Source of the DNA: Thalassotalea insulae
GTDB lineage: Bacteria > Pseudomonadota > Gammaproteobacteria > Enterobacterales > Alteromonadaceae
Assembly (NCBI RefSeq): GCF_030161395.1
Contig: NZ_BSST01000001.1
Coordinates: 1,798,001 to 1,862,000 of the forward strand
Direction: 5' to 3'
DNA length: 64,000 nucleotides
Position numbers and translations under genes: made by a program. The notes beneath the pieces were generated by a model. That model did no database searches. It saw only the letters and a list, made by a program, of their open reading frames with translations, and had not been told where the DNA came from. Shown here in pieces: positions 24,801 through 32,380 of this stretch (its first letter is position 1; every line of letters starts with the position of its first letter).

Positions 24801-24852
24801 GGCTAAACCAGAGTGGTTAGCCTGGGCACCGAAAATACCATTGGAGCAATAA
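21832..24852 (+). CDS. LetB/PqiB-type MCE protein with eight MCE domains
   Basis: A 1006-aa protein with one N-terminal membrane helix (about residues 18-40) and tandem MCE domains. I count eight units by their repeated start (G-x-x-L/V-T-L plus a central G-x-V stretch) and their alternating ends (LLSGGYI-type and GGIAF-type). E. coli LetB has seven in 877 aa. MCE rings stack into a tunnel that carries phospholipids across the periplasm, so eight rings would make a longer tube. The start at 21832 has AGGAG five bases upstream; a TTG at 21814 is less likely. Confidence 0.92.
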   Translation: MPKQTNSQIPKAYIKRKTGISAIWLVPIIALIFGAWLVVNAYLERGTYITVQFDSARGIVIGKTEVHYKGLTTGVVSDIEVADDLQSVIVEIEMVPNASKMLTDNTVFWYVTAEVSLKGITGLDTLLSGGYINMQPDLNAKGKPQRHFIAAKEPLIIEPSKPGLHLTLLSESLGSLKKNSPVSFKQIPVGHVTGFHYLDNSNQLKIGLFIEPEYAGLVKKNSRFWHASGFNVHASLTSGIEFNSESLTSIIAGGIAFDSPNNAANSENANEGQQFTLHPNFHAAEMGREITLILDLDSAIDQGTSIRLQNIAIGKVVAINKIDVEQQKIIAKAKINPRLEPYLTSDSQFYLVSSKISFAAASSIDKLLLGSYIGLQPSSAGEPSSSFTVYNQRPPYRYSTPGLHLSLTTTDSSAINVGAGVFYHQQLAGSVQAIERSNEQQALVHIHIKPEFQQLVSTSSKFWQIDGIKVNASLQGLTIQTPPLPALFNGGIAFGLEDKGNHEAKVTNGDRFPLTLNKQQAKQSLQFTLLADASFTIKKNTRLLYQGKVIGHIHYQNKHNGKTQLIAGILPQYQNILRENSQFWLVEPDLSLAGLNDTQALFGGSYILVSGGDGKATTEFNLAANPVAKHHSAAGLQLTLNAEQSYGLLPGSQISYKGLTVGQIDTVELDQATKDISLTLTIRSKYAHLINHTTRFFNTSGIAVHGNLSNFQLQTNSLASVVQGGISFYTPDSAVKIPRAKEGQNFTLFANLEQAKMAGITVTIHFNNLNGLSPGQAIKFQGHTVGKVQHLVLDPHGQGATVFAYLTNDQKQLAVTGTKFWLVSPKLNLLNSARFNQLIAGDFIQIFPGQGEAKTHFNAEDIPPAISSLHYGLNLTLSTKTLGSIRVGNPVMYRQVVVGQVIGVDLAKHADRVNIYLNIAERYAPLVTAESKFWNASGFELEAGLFSGLAINSESIESLLAGGIAFATPTVNSDNQQNMPSKKRFLLHSKAKPEWLAWAPKIPLEQ

Positions 24853-25004
24853 TATTCATCGCCATTTCGCTATTCACAAACAAAATGTACACACTTTTTC
24901 ACAATATTGAGCAACTTATTAGCAATATTACTCAAGTAGATTGTAATAAATCCTGATATTGTTTGACTAAGTTGCACATGGATAAAAAAATAAAAAGAGT
25001 AGAC

Positions 25005-26252
25005 ATGACAAATTGTATTAATCAACCCAAAATGCCATCCGAGCGCCTAGTGACTATAGATATCATCCGTGGTGTTGCTTTGTTAGGCATTTTAATTATG
25101 AACATCCAATCATTTTCAATGGTTTTTTCTGCCTATAGCAATCCCAGTTCATTTGGCGATATCAACGGGATAAATTTTACTATTTACTATTTCTCTCATC
25201 TTTTCGCCGATCAAAAATTTATGACAATATTTTCACTGTTGTTTGGCACTGGCATAGTGCTAATGGCAGATAACATCATTAAAAAGCAGGGCGATGCCAC
25301 CAAAATTCATTATAAACGTATGGCTATTTTGGCCCTTGTAGGACTAGCACACGCCTATTTATTATGGTACGGCGATATTTTATTCGCTTATGCTATTAGC
25401 GGTATGATTGCTTATAGTGCCCGCAAAAAATCACCAAAATTTCTTATTATCCTCGGAGTAAGCTTAATCGCGTTATGTTCACTGGTGATGTATGCCGCAG
25501 GCATTAGCTTACCCTATTGGGAAGCGACAGAGATTCAAGAAGTACAAGCGTTTTGGGCGCCATCAGCCGAAGCCATTAAACAAGATATTTTAGCCAACCA
25601 AGCATCCTGGCTAGGTCAAATGGAAATACGGCACCAAATGGCGGCCAGCATGCAAGGTAACCTGCCATTCTACCTCCCAAGAGTCATCGGCTTGATGTTT
25701 ATCGGTATGGCGTTTTACAAGCTCAACTTTTTTGGCGATCGCTTTACTAATCGCTCACTACTGCTCAGCGGAATCATTGCGCTGACGATTGGTCTTGCCC
25801 TGATCATTAAAGGGAATGCCAACAACTTTGCCGCTAATTGGCAACTCAGCACTATGTTTGTCGGGTCACAATATAACTATTGGGGCAGCCTAACTGTCGC
25901 TTATGCCTATATTGCCTTTCTAGTGGTATTTTGCCGAACTAATGTATTTGGCAGAGTTAAAGCCATGTTCGCCAACGTCGGCAAAATGGCATTAACTAAT
26001 TACCTTAGCCATACCTTAATTTGTGGCTTTATCTTTTACGGTTGGGGTTTAGGACTTTACGGCACAGTCGAGCGGCGTGAACAAATATTAGTTGTGTTGG
26101 CTATTTGGGTATTTCAGCTTTGGTTTTCCAGCTATTGGATGAAACATTTTCGCTTTGGTCCGTTTGAATGGCTGTGGCGCAGTATGACCTATGGTCGCCT
26201 ACAGCCATTGCGAAAAAATCAAGAGCAACTCGCTTTAACTGAATCAAATTGA
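25005..26252 (+). CDS. DUF418 family membrane protein (YeiB-like), paralogue 2
   Basis: About 415 aa, with the same landmarks as the gene at 18985: ERLVTIDIIRGVALLGILIMN at the first helix, GKMALTNYLSHT near the end and FRFGPFEWLWRSMTYG at the close. It lacks the long Glu-rich insertion. ATG codons at 24978 and 25005 are both possible; the latter has a purine stretch (AAAAAGAG) upstream. Its 3' end overlaps the converging thiDE gene by 34 bp. Confidence 0.85.
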   Translation: MTNCINQPKMPSERLVTIDIIRGVALLGILIMNIQSFSMVFSAYSNPSSFGDINGINFTIYYFSHLFADQKFMTIFSLLFGTGIVLMADNIIKKQGDATKIHYKRMAILALVGLAHAYLLWYGDILFAYAISGMIAYSARKKSPKFLIILGVSLIALCSLVMYAAGISLPYWEATEIQEVQAFWAPSAEAIKQDILANQASWLGQMEIRHQMAASMQGNLPFYLPRVIGLMFIGMAFYKLNFFGDRFTNRSLLLSGIIALTIGLALIIKGNANNFAANWQLSTMFVGSQYNYWGSLTVAYAYIAFLVVFCRTNVFGRVKAMFANVGKMALTNYLSHTLICGFIFYGWGLGLYGTVERREQILVVLAIWVFQLWFSSYWMKHFRFGPFEWLWRSMTYGRLQPLRKNQEQLALTESN

Positions 26253-27769
26253 TATAAGTCCTTTTTACCGCTACAAATACGCTGAAGATCCCGTGTTGCT
26301 TGCTCAGGATTTTCAGCGTGAGTGATCGCTGTGACCACCGCCAATGAATCTACCCCAGTTTGCCAAACCGCTGGTGCCCGTTCTAAATTTATACCGCCAA
26401 TAGCGACCACAGGAATATCGGTGGCTAGTTGTAAAATTTGCCGTAAGTTATTCAGCCCTTGAATTTGCCCGGTCATATCTTTAGTCGTCGTTGGAAAAAT
26501 AGCGCCAATCGCCAGATATGATGGTTTTAACTGCTGTGCCAGTAGAAATTCATAGCAGCCGTGGGTACTGACCCCTAAACGTAAGCCGGCTTGAGCAATA
26601 GCGTGTAAATCAGCATCGATTAAATCTTCCTGGCCTATATGCACGCCATAGGCGCCATATTCGATTGCCAGCTGCCAATAATCGTTAATAAATAACTGAC
26701 AATCATATTGTTGACTCAGTTCAACCGCACGAGAGATTTCATCGCGTAATGCTTGTTCACTCAGGCCTTTCAAGCGCAGTTGGATGATATTAATACCAAG
26801 CGGCATCAGGCGTGCTAACCACTCAACTGAATCTACCACAGGGTATAAACCTAGCCCCTGATGATTATCACGCTCAATGGATAACGAATTAAACGCAGGT
26901 AACGGAGGGGATTGGTCACTAATTTCAGTAATGACCCGAGGAAAATCCGCTAACTTGCCCGGCCATTGAGTTTGTTCAAATGCACCATAGTAGCCTAGTT
27001 TCCCCTGATGTTGCTTTAACCCTTGCTGGATAAAGGCTTTCGCTAAGGTAAAAGCATCCCGTAATAAGTAGTGATGCGCTAAAAAACTCGCTAATGCGCT
27101 AGCAAACGTGCAGCCACCACCATGACTATAGTCCGTTACGATCCGTGGTGATACTAACTGGTACGCCCGCTGCTCATTTGCCGAATAAGCATAATCGACA
27201 CTCGTCTCACCACCGCCATGGCCGCCTTTAATAATCACCTGTTTAACCCCAAGTTGCGTTAACCGGCGACTGAGTTCAGTCATATCTTCACTAACACTCT
27301 CGGTCAGTTGCTGCGCTTCCTCAAGGTTAGGCGTTAACAGATCAATACAAGGTAATAGCGCCGCTAACTGAGCGGGTGATAATGACGATAAGCCCCCGCC
27401 AACGCTTGCCTGGCCGACAGGATCATAAACAACCATTATTTCAGGTTTTTTGCTTTTCAGCATAACCAGCAGGTTCACCAGCCAGTCCAGCTGCTCAGCG
27501 TTGGCAATTAAACCAATTTTTATCACCTGTGGCGGTTTATCCGTTATCAAAATTTGCTCTTGCTGTTGAAGTATTGTGACATCCGTCGCATTAACCGCAA
27601 CTAACTGCTGAGAATTTTGCACCGTATTAGCGGTGACCAAATGGCACAGTTCACAGCCAAGTACATGAGCGGTTTTAATATCTGCAGCAATTCCAGCACC
27701 ACCTGAACAATCGGCACCAGAAATCGACCAGATAATGGGTTTATCTGTATGTGATAATAAGTTATTCAT
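26219..27769 (-). CDS. thiDE: bifunctional HMP-phosphate kinase / thiamine-phosphate synthase (ThiD-ThiE fusion)
   Basis: A 516-aa fusion. Residues ~10-265 are ThiD (SGADCSGGAGIAADIKTAH; HGGGCTFASALASF at the kinase active site). Residues ~305-500 are ThiE (IQLRLKG, FINDYW, GVHIGQED, AIGAIFPTTTK, VAIGGI). ThiD phosphorylates the hydroxymethylpyrimidine made by ThiC, and ThiE joins it to thiazole phosphate to give thiamine phosphate. It is the last gene of the thiC operon, 7 bp after thiG. Its 3' end overlaps the converging DUF418 gene. Confidence 0.95.
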   Translation of the reverse strand: MNNLLSHTDKPIIWSISGADCSGGAGIAADIKTAHVLGCELCHLVTANTVQNSQQLVAVNATDVTILQQQEQILITDKPPQVIKIGLIANAEQLDWLVNLLVMLKSKKPEIMVVYDPVGQASVGGGLSSLSPAQLAALLPCIDLLTPNLEEAQQLTESVSEDMTELSRRLTQLGVKQVIIKGGHGGGETSVDYAYSANEQRAYQLVSPRIVTDYSHGGGCTFASALASFLAHHYLLRDAFTLAKAFIQQGLKQHQGKLGYYGAFEQTQWPGKLADFPRVITEISDQSPPLPAFNSLSIERDNHQGLGLYPVVDSVEWLARLMPLGINIIQLRLKGLSEQALRDEISRAVELSQQYDCQLFINDYWQLAIEYGAYGVHIGQEDLIDADLHAIAQAGLRLGVSTHGCYEFLLAQQLKPSYLAIGAIFPTTTKDMTGQIQGLNNLRQILQLATDIPVVAIGGINLERAPAVWQTGVDSLAVVTAITHAENPEQATRDLQRICSGKKDLYQFDSVKASCS

Positions 27770-27776
27770 TGTTAAC

Positions 27777-28577
27777 TCAACTCATTGACTGATGCCAAAA
27801 CGGCGTATCTAAGGTCGGCGTACTTGGATGCGCCGTTTGTCGTTCCGGCATGATACCGGCAACATACGCTTGCTCTCCCGCCTGCAATGCTAATGCAAAG
27901 GCTTGCGCCATCGCCACCGGGTTATCAGCAAGTGCCACCGCTGAATTTAGCAACACCCCATCATAGCCGATTTCCATCGCCTGACAGGCATCCGATGGCT
28001 TACCGATACCGGCATCTAAAATCAACGTAGCATCAGGTAAACGTAAACGGATAGTTTCAAGATTATAAGGGTTCATCAGTCCTTTACCTGTGCCGATTGG
28101 CGAGGCCCAGGGCATAATAACCTGACAGCCAAGATCATAGAGCCGCTGACACAGCACTAAATCATCGGTGCAATACGGCAAGACCTTAAAACCATCATCA
28201 ACGAGTTGCTTGGCCGCACTTAATAATTCAATCGGATCTGGCTGCAAGTTATAATCATCACCTATGACTTCAAGTTTGATCCACTCGGTGTTAAAAATTT
28301 CTCGGCTCATTTTCGCTAACGTCACGGCTTCTTTCGCTGATTTACAGCCAGCCGTATTTGGCAATAAATAACCTTGCTGGCTAGTGACAACATCCTGAAT
28401 ATATTGCCAGATTTTAGCGCCTGCCTGCTCAGCCGGATTCTGCCTTTTCAGCGACAGGGTTACCACTTGCGAACCACTGGCTAATATCGCCTTTTTCATT
28501 ATCTCTGGTGACGGATATAACGCGCTGCCAATCAATAACCGGCTAGTCAACGAGGTATCATATATAGTTAATGACAT
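27777..28577 (-). CDS. thiG: thiazole synthase
   Basis: A 266-aa TIM-barrel enzyme forming the thiazole phosphate ring from deoxyxylulose phosphate, dehydroglycine and ThiS thiocarboxylate. Family signatures are visible: SRLLIGSALYPS near the start, the LPNTAGCKSAKEAV stretch, WIKLEVIGD, VLPYCTDD, IMPWASPIGTG and LILDAGIGKPSDA. It sits 3 bp after thiS. Confidence 0.96.
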   Translation of the reverse strand: MSLTIYDTSLTSRLLIGSALYPSPEIMKKAILASGSQVVTLSLKRQNPAEQAGAKIWQYIQDVVTSQQGYLLPNTAGCKSAKEAVTLAKMSREIFNTEWIKLEVIGDDYNLQPDPIELLSAAKQLVDDGFKVLPYCTDDLVLCQRLYDLGCQVIMPWASPIGTGKGLMNPYNLETIRLRLPDATLILDAGIGKPSDACQAMEIGYDGVLLNSAVALADNPVAMAQAFALALQAGEQAYVAGIMPERQTAHPSTPTLDTPFWHQSMS

Positions 28578-28580
28578 CAG

Positions 28581-28793
28581 TTAACCCCCCTGAATAGGGA
28601 ACAGCACATCCAGACAATCCCCATGCTTTAACTGTGTAATGTGGTAATCAGCCTTACCAACAAAATCACCATTTAAGGCAACGGCAAAGCTTTGTTGTTG
28701 GTTCTCAGTCGTTAAATACTGAGTTAACGCATCAGCGACGGTATTCGCCGCCTGAACCAGCTCAAGTAACTGGCCATTAATATGAATGTTCAT
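28581..28793 (-). CDS. thiS: sulfur carrier protein ThiS
   Basis: A 70-aa ubiquitin-fold protein ending in the Gly-Gly that is converted to a thiocarboxylate. The start at 28793 (MNIHINGQ) lies inside the end of thiO; the frame continues 12 codons further but without a binding site. It supplies sulfur to ThiG. The enzyme that adenylates ThiS (ThiF) is not in this operon. Confidence 0.93.
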   Translation of the reverse strand: MNIHINGQLLELVQAANTVADALTQYLTTENQQQSFAVALNGDFVGKADYHITQLKHGDCLDVLFPIQGG

Positions 28794-30003
28794 AAGACTC
28801 TTTTTCCATTGCACTATTTTCCCGTGCACTAATCGTCAACCAGCGACCATAAGGGGAAGCATCAGGTTCAATCGCTGAGTCCCTGGTCATTTGCTCAATT
28901 GCATACAGCACCTGCTGCAACACCACAGGAGCAATTAAAAAGCCGTGACGATACAGGCCATTAACCTGCAGCACCCGTTCACTGATTAAGATCTTAGGTT
29001 GATTATCACTAAACGCCGGACGCAACTGGCTGATATGTTGTCGGATATTCGCTTCTGCAAACCCAGGATGGACGCTGTATGCCGCGCTAAGTAGCTCCAT
29101 CGATGAGCGTACTGTCATCGGCGCATTATCTTCACTTTCAATTTCTGTCGCGCCAACAACATAATAGCCATGGGTTTTCGGTGCGATATAAAGCTGATAA
29201 CGTGGGTGCATTAAGCGCACCGGTCGAGTTAAATGAACATCAGGAGCCAATAACTGAAATAGCTCCCCCCGCACCGCTCGTAAATCATTTAGCGCGAACG
29301 CTTGCTTGCTACATTGTGACTTTCTCGCACCACTACCACGACAATCAATAACAAAATCGCAGTTAATCTGACCTAGCTGCCCCTGCTGTGTAAACTGCAC
29401 CACACTCGTATTGCTCTGCTGGTTAATACCACTAACACTGGCATGCTCCAACCAGCAAACCGCCAGTTTCTCCAACTCCTGCTGCAAGGCAATTAATAAT
29501 TTACGATTACCGATTTGCCCCTCCTGAGGCAAATACAGCCCAGAATGAAAGCTACGTCCAAGTTCTGGTTCTAGCGCCAGTAATTGTTCACGACTCATCT
29601 TGTGACACTGGTAGTGAGCATAATGGTTAGCAAGATAGCGGGCATAGCGCTGAAAATCACTGATATCCTGCTCATGGCTGACCATTATCGCACCACTTTG
29701 TTGAAAATAAGTGTAACCACTAAGCTCAGCCAATAACTTCGGCCACAAGCTAAGCGATTCAAAACCCATTTCAACAATATTAGCGTCGCTGTGCATGGCC
29801 TCACCCAACGGCGTCAATAAGCCAGCAGCTGCATAAGCTGCACTTTGCTTCGCTGGTTTACTGTCTTTATCCAACAAGGTCACTTGATGACCTTGTTGGG
29901 CTAAACGCCAGGCGATTAAACGCCCGATAAGACCTGCACCAACGATAGCAAAATGCAACGGCTGACTCACTACATCTGAGCAAATCAGGTTATCGATTTT
30001 CAT
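28777..30003 (-). CDS. thiO: glycine oxidase ThiO
   Basis: A 408-aa FAD enzyme that oxidises glycine to the imine used for the thiazole ring. The dinucleotide-binding motif VGAGLIGRLIAWRLAQQGH is at residues 22-40, and later a GCxxRHG-like region reads NGLYRHGFLIAP. It replaces ThiH, the oxygen-sensitive tyrosine lyase of enteric bacteria, and fits an aerobic life. It overlaps thiC by 14 bp and thiS by 17 bp. Confidence 0.93.
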   Translation of the reverse strand: MKIDNLICSDVVSQPLHFAIVGAGLIGRLIAWRLAQQGHQVTLLDKDSKPAKQSAAYAAAGLLTPLGEAMHSDANIVEMGFESLSLWPKLLAELSGYTYFQQSGAIMVSHEQDISDFQRYARYLANHYAHYQCHKMSREQLLALEPELGRSFHSGLYLPQEGQIGNRKLLIALQQELEKLAVCWLEHASVSGINQQSNTSVVQFTQQGQLGQINCDFVIDCRGSGARKSQCSKQAFALNDLRAVRGELFQLLAPDVHLTRPVRLMHPRYQLYIAPKTHGYYVVGATEIESEDNAPMTVRSSMELLSAAYSVHPGFAEANIRQHISQLRPAFSDNQPKILISERVLQVNGLYRHGFLIAPVVLQQVLYAIEQMTRDSAIEPDASPYGRWLTISARENSAMEKESYEHSY

Positions 30004-31987
30004 CGCCGTCTATTGCCGCTAATTCCTTCGCCTGATGGTAAATTTCACTACCTGTCGCTTTGAATTCTGCTGATTTTTCTGCCATGCCAGCAATCGCCTG
30101 TTCAAGACTCTGAGCTTGCGCCGTTACAGTTTCATCGACTAATTTCACCTGGATCTGCTCGCCAGCTTCAAGCTTAGCAGCATAGTCCCGCACATCCTGA
30201 GTGATCTTCATCGAGCAAAATTTTGGTCCGCACATCGAGCAAAAGTGGGCAATTTTACCTGATTCCTGCGGCAAGGTTTCATCGTGGTAAGCCCTTGCAC
30301 GCTCTGGATCTAGACCGAGATTAAATTGGTCATGCCATCTAAATTCGAAACGCGCTTTCGATAAGGCATTGTCACGAATTTGAGCACCCGGATGGCCTTT
30401 CGCCAGATCGCCAGCATGGGCGGCTATTTTATATGTGATCAGCCCTTCTTTAACATCCTCTTTATTCGGTAACCCCAAATGCTCTTTCGGCGTGACATAA
30501 CAGAGCATCGCACAACCATACCAACCAATATTTGCCGCACCTATACCGGAAGTAATATGATCATAACCTGGCGCGATATCTGTGGTCAGTGGCCCTAAAG
30601 TATAAAACGGCGCTTCATGACAATGTTTAAGCTGCTCTTCCATATTCGCTTTAACCATATGCAATGGTACATGCCCCGGGCCTTCAATCATTACCTGGAC
30701 GTCGTGCTGCCAGGCAATTTTTGTTAATTCTCCTAAGGTATGTAATTCGCTAAACTGTGCTTCATCATTGGCATCAGCAATAGAACCCGGACGCAAACCA
30801 TCGCCTAGAGAAAATGAAACATCATAGGCCTTACAAATCTCACAAATCTCTTCAAAATGGGTATAGAGAAAATTTTCTTTATGGTGAGATAAACACCATT
30901 TCGCCATGATCGAACCACCACGCGAGACAATGCCAGTTACTCGTTTCGCCGTCATCGGCACATAGCGCAATAACACCCCGGCATGGATCGTGAAATAATC
31001 CACCCCTTGCTCTGCCTGCTCAATCAAGGTATCTCGGAATACTTCCCAGGTAAGATCTTCAGCGACGCCATTGACCTTCTCTAATGCCTGGTAAATCGGT
31101 ACTGTACCGATAGGCACCGGTGAATTTCGGATGATCCATTCGCGGGTTTCATGAATATAACGGCCGGTTGATAAATCCATCACCGTATCGGCACCCCATT
31201 TAGTTGACCATACCAGTTTTTCAACTTCTTCTTCTATTGATGAACTGACCGCGGAATTGCCGATATTTGAATTCACCTTGATCAAGAAGTTACGGCCAAT
31301 GATCATAGGTTCACATTCCGGGTGATTGATATTTGCCGGAATGATTGCACGACCTTCAGCAACTTCCTGACGTACAAATTCAGCAGTAATTTCACTTGGG
31401 ATATTGGCACCAAAACTTTCGCCTGGATGCTGATGCTTGAGTATTTCGTCTTTCATTTCAGCGCGTTTGGTATTTTCACGAATGGCAATATACTCCATTT
31501 CTGGGGTAATAATTCCCTGCCGAGCATAATGCATTTGCGTGACATTTTTACCTGCTTTGGCTTTACGAACCTTAGGTAAATTATCAAAACGAATATGATC
31601 TAGTCCTTCATCCGCTAATCGTTGCTGCGAATAGCCTGAACTCGCACCGTCAAGTGTTTCACTGTCACCACGGCGAGTGATCCATTCAGCCCGCAGTTTA
31701 GGTAAGCCTTGATGAACATCGACCGATACTTCTGGATCTGTATATACTCCGGAGGTGTCGTAAACTCTGATCGGCTCATTCGCTTCAAATATCGGTTGCT
31801 CTTCAGTACCGCCAACAAAGGTATCACCGACGCTAATTTCACGCATACCAACCTGAATATCGTGTAATTTTCCTTTGACGTATACTTTTTGTGAATTGGG
31901 GTAACTTTGACCAGAGACATTATGAATAAATGCCTGTGCCTGTTCCCGACGTTGACGTCGAGAAAGTGATTTTTGTGACTGAGTCAT
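29990..31987 (-). CDS. thiC: phosphomethylpyrimidine synthase
   Basis: A 665-aa radical SAM enzyme of the ThiC type, converting aminoimidazole ribotide to HMP phosphate. The C-terminal cluster motif CSMCGPKFCSM (C-x2-C-x4-C) is present, as are EGPGHVPLH, SLGDGLRPGS and the ADTVMDLSTG stretch. The length is typical for gammaproteobacteria. AAAAAGG precedes the ATG. It is the first gene of the operon and lies directly behind a TPP riboswitch. Confidence 0.97.
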   Translation of the reverse strand: MTQSQKSLSRRQRREQAQAFIHNVSGQSYPNSQKVYVKGKLHDIQVGMREISVGDTFVGGTEEQPIFEANEPIRVYDTSGVYTDPEVSVDVHQGLPKLRAEWITRRGDSETLDGASSGYSQQRLADEGLDHIRFDNLPKVRKAKAGKNVTQMHYARQGIITPEMEYIAIRENTKRAEMKDEILKHQHPGESFGANIPSEITAEFVRQEVAEGRAIIPANINHPECEPMIIGRNFLIKVNSNIGNSAVSSSIEEEVEKLVWSTKWGADTVMDLSTGRYIHETREWIIRNSPVPIGTVPIYQALEKVNGVAEDLTWEVFRDTLIEQAEQGVDYFTIHAGVLLRYVPMTAKRVTGIVSRGGSIMAKWCLSHHKENFLYTHFEEICEICKAYDVSFSLGDGLRPGSIADANDEAQFSELHTLGELTKIAWQHDVQVMIEGPGHVPLHMVKANMEEQLKHCHEAPFYTLGPLTTDIAPGYDHITSGIGAANIGWYGCAMLCYVTPKEHLGLPNKEDVKEGLITYKIAAHAGDLAKGHPGAQIRDNALSKARFEFRWHDQFNLGLDPERARAYHDETLPQESGKIAHFCSMCGPKFCSMKITQDVRDYAAKLEAGEQIQVKLVDETVTAQAQSLEQAIAGMAEKSAEFKATGSEIYHQAKELAAIDGDENR

Positions 31988-32045
31988 AATATGCCTTTTT
32001 AACTAAACGTTAGTGTTACAAGTAAAAAGACGGAGTGTAGAATGG

Positions 32046-32074
32046 AAAAAAATAATCAAGATCTAGATTATTTT
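32046..32074 (-). terminator. intrinsic terminator, expression platform of the TPP riboswitch
   Basis: On the minus strand AATAATC and GATTATT form a stem around an 8-base loop, followed by seven T. It lies between the aptamer and thiC, as expected for transcription-termination control. Confidence 0.7.
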
Positions 32075-32082
32075 TGTCTTGT

Positions 32083-32158
32083 TCCCTTACGCAGATGTTA
32101 ATCTGATCAGGTTCTACGGATCCCGCAACAGCGATCTCAGCTATAGCCTTACCACAAA
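32083..32158 (-). promoter_or_regulatory. TPP riboswitch (THI box) upstream of thiC
   Basis: On the minus strand the conserved CTGAGA of the pyrimidine-sensor arm and the pyrophosphate-sensor arm GAACCTGATCAG...GCGTAAGGGAA are both clear, and TTTGT/ACAAG can close helix P1. High thiamine pyrophosphate should favour the following terminator and shut off the thi operon. Confidence 0.95.
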
Positions 32159-32380
32159 CTTCACTAAATCATAAAGTTTAAAGTAAAAATAAAGCACTCC
32201 GACAAGTTGTACTGAGTAGACGAGTGATATCGCCACTTGGTACAGTAAGCTCAATTTTAGAGAATGTTACCTCAGATGCAAGCTAAATAACGTCAATTAT
32301 TGCTAATTCAACGCAAAAAGATATACATTATACATAAAGTAATATAGAGATAGTGCAAATTCATTATAAGAAGAATGATC
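32159..32380. other. divergent promoter region between thiC and the M1 peptidase
   Basis: About 220 bp holding the promoters of the thi operon (minus) and the M1 peptidase gene (plus). I see no reading frame or strong hairpin. Confidence 0.4.
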
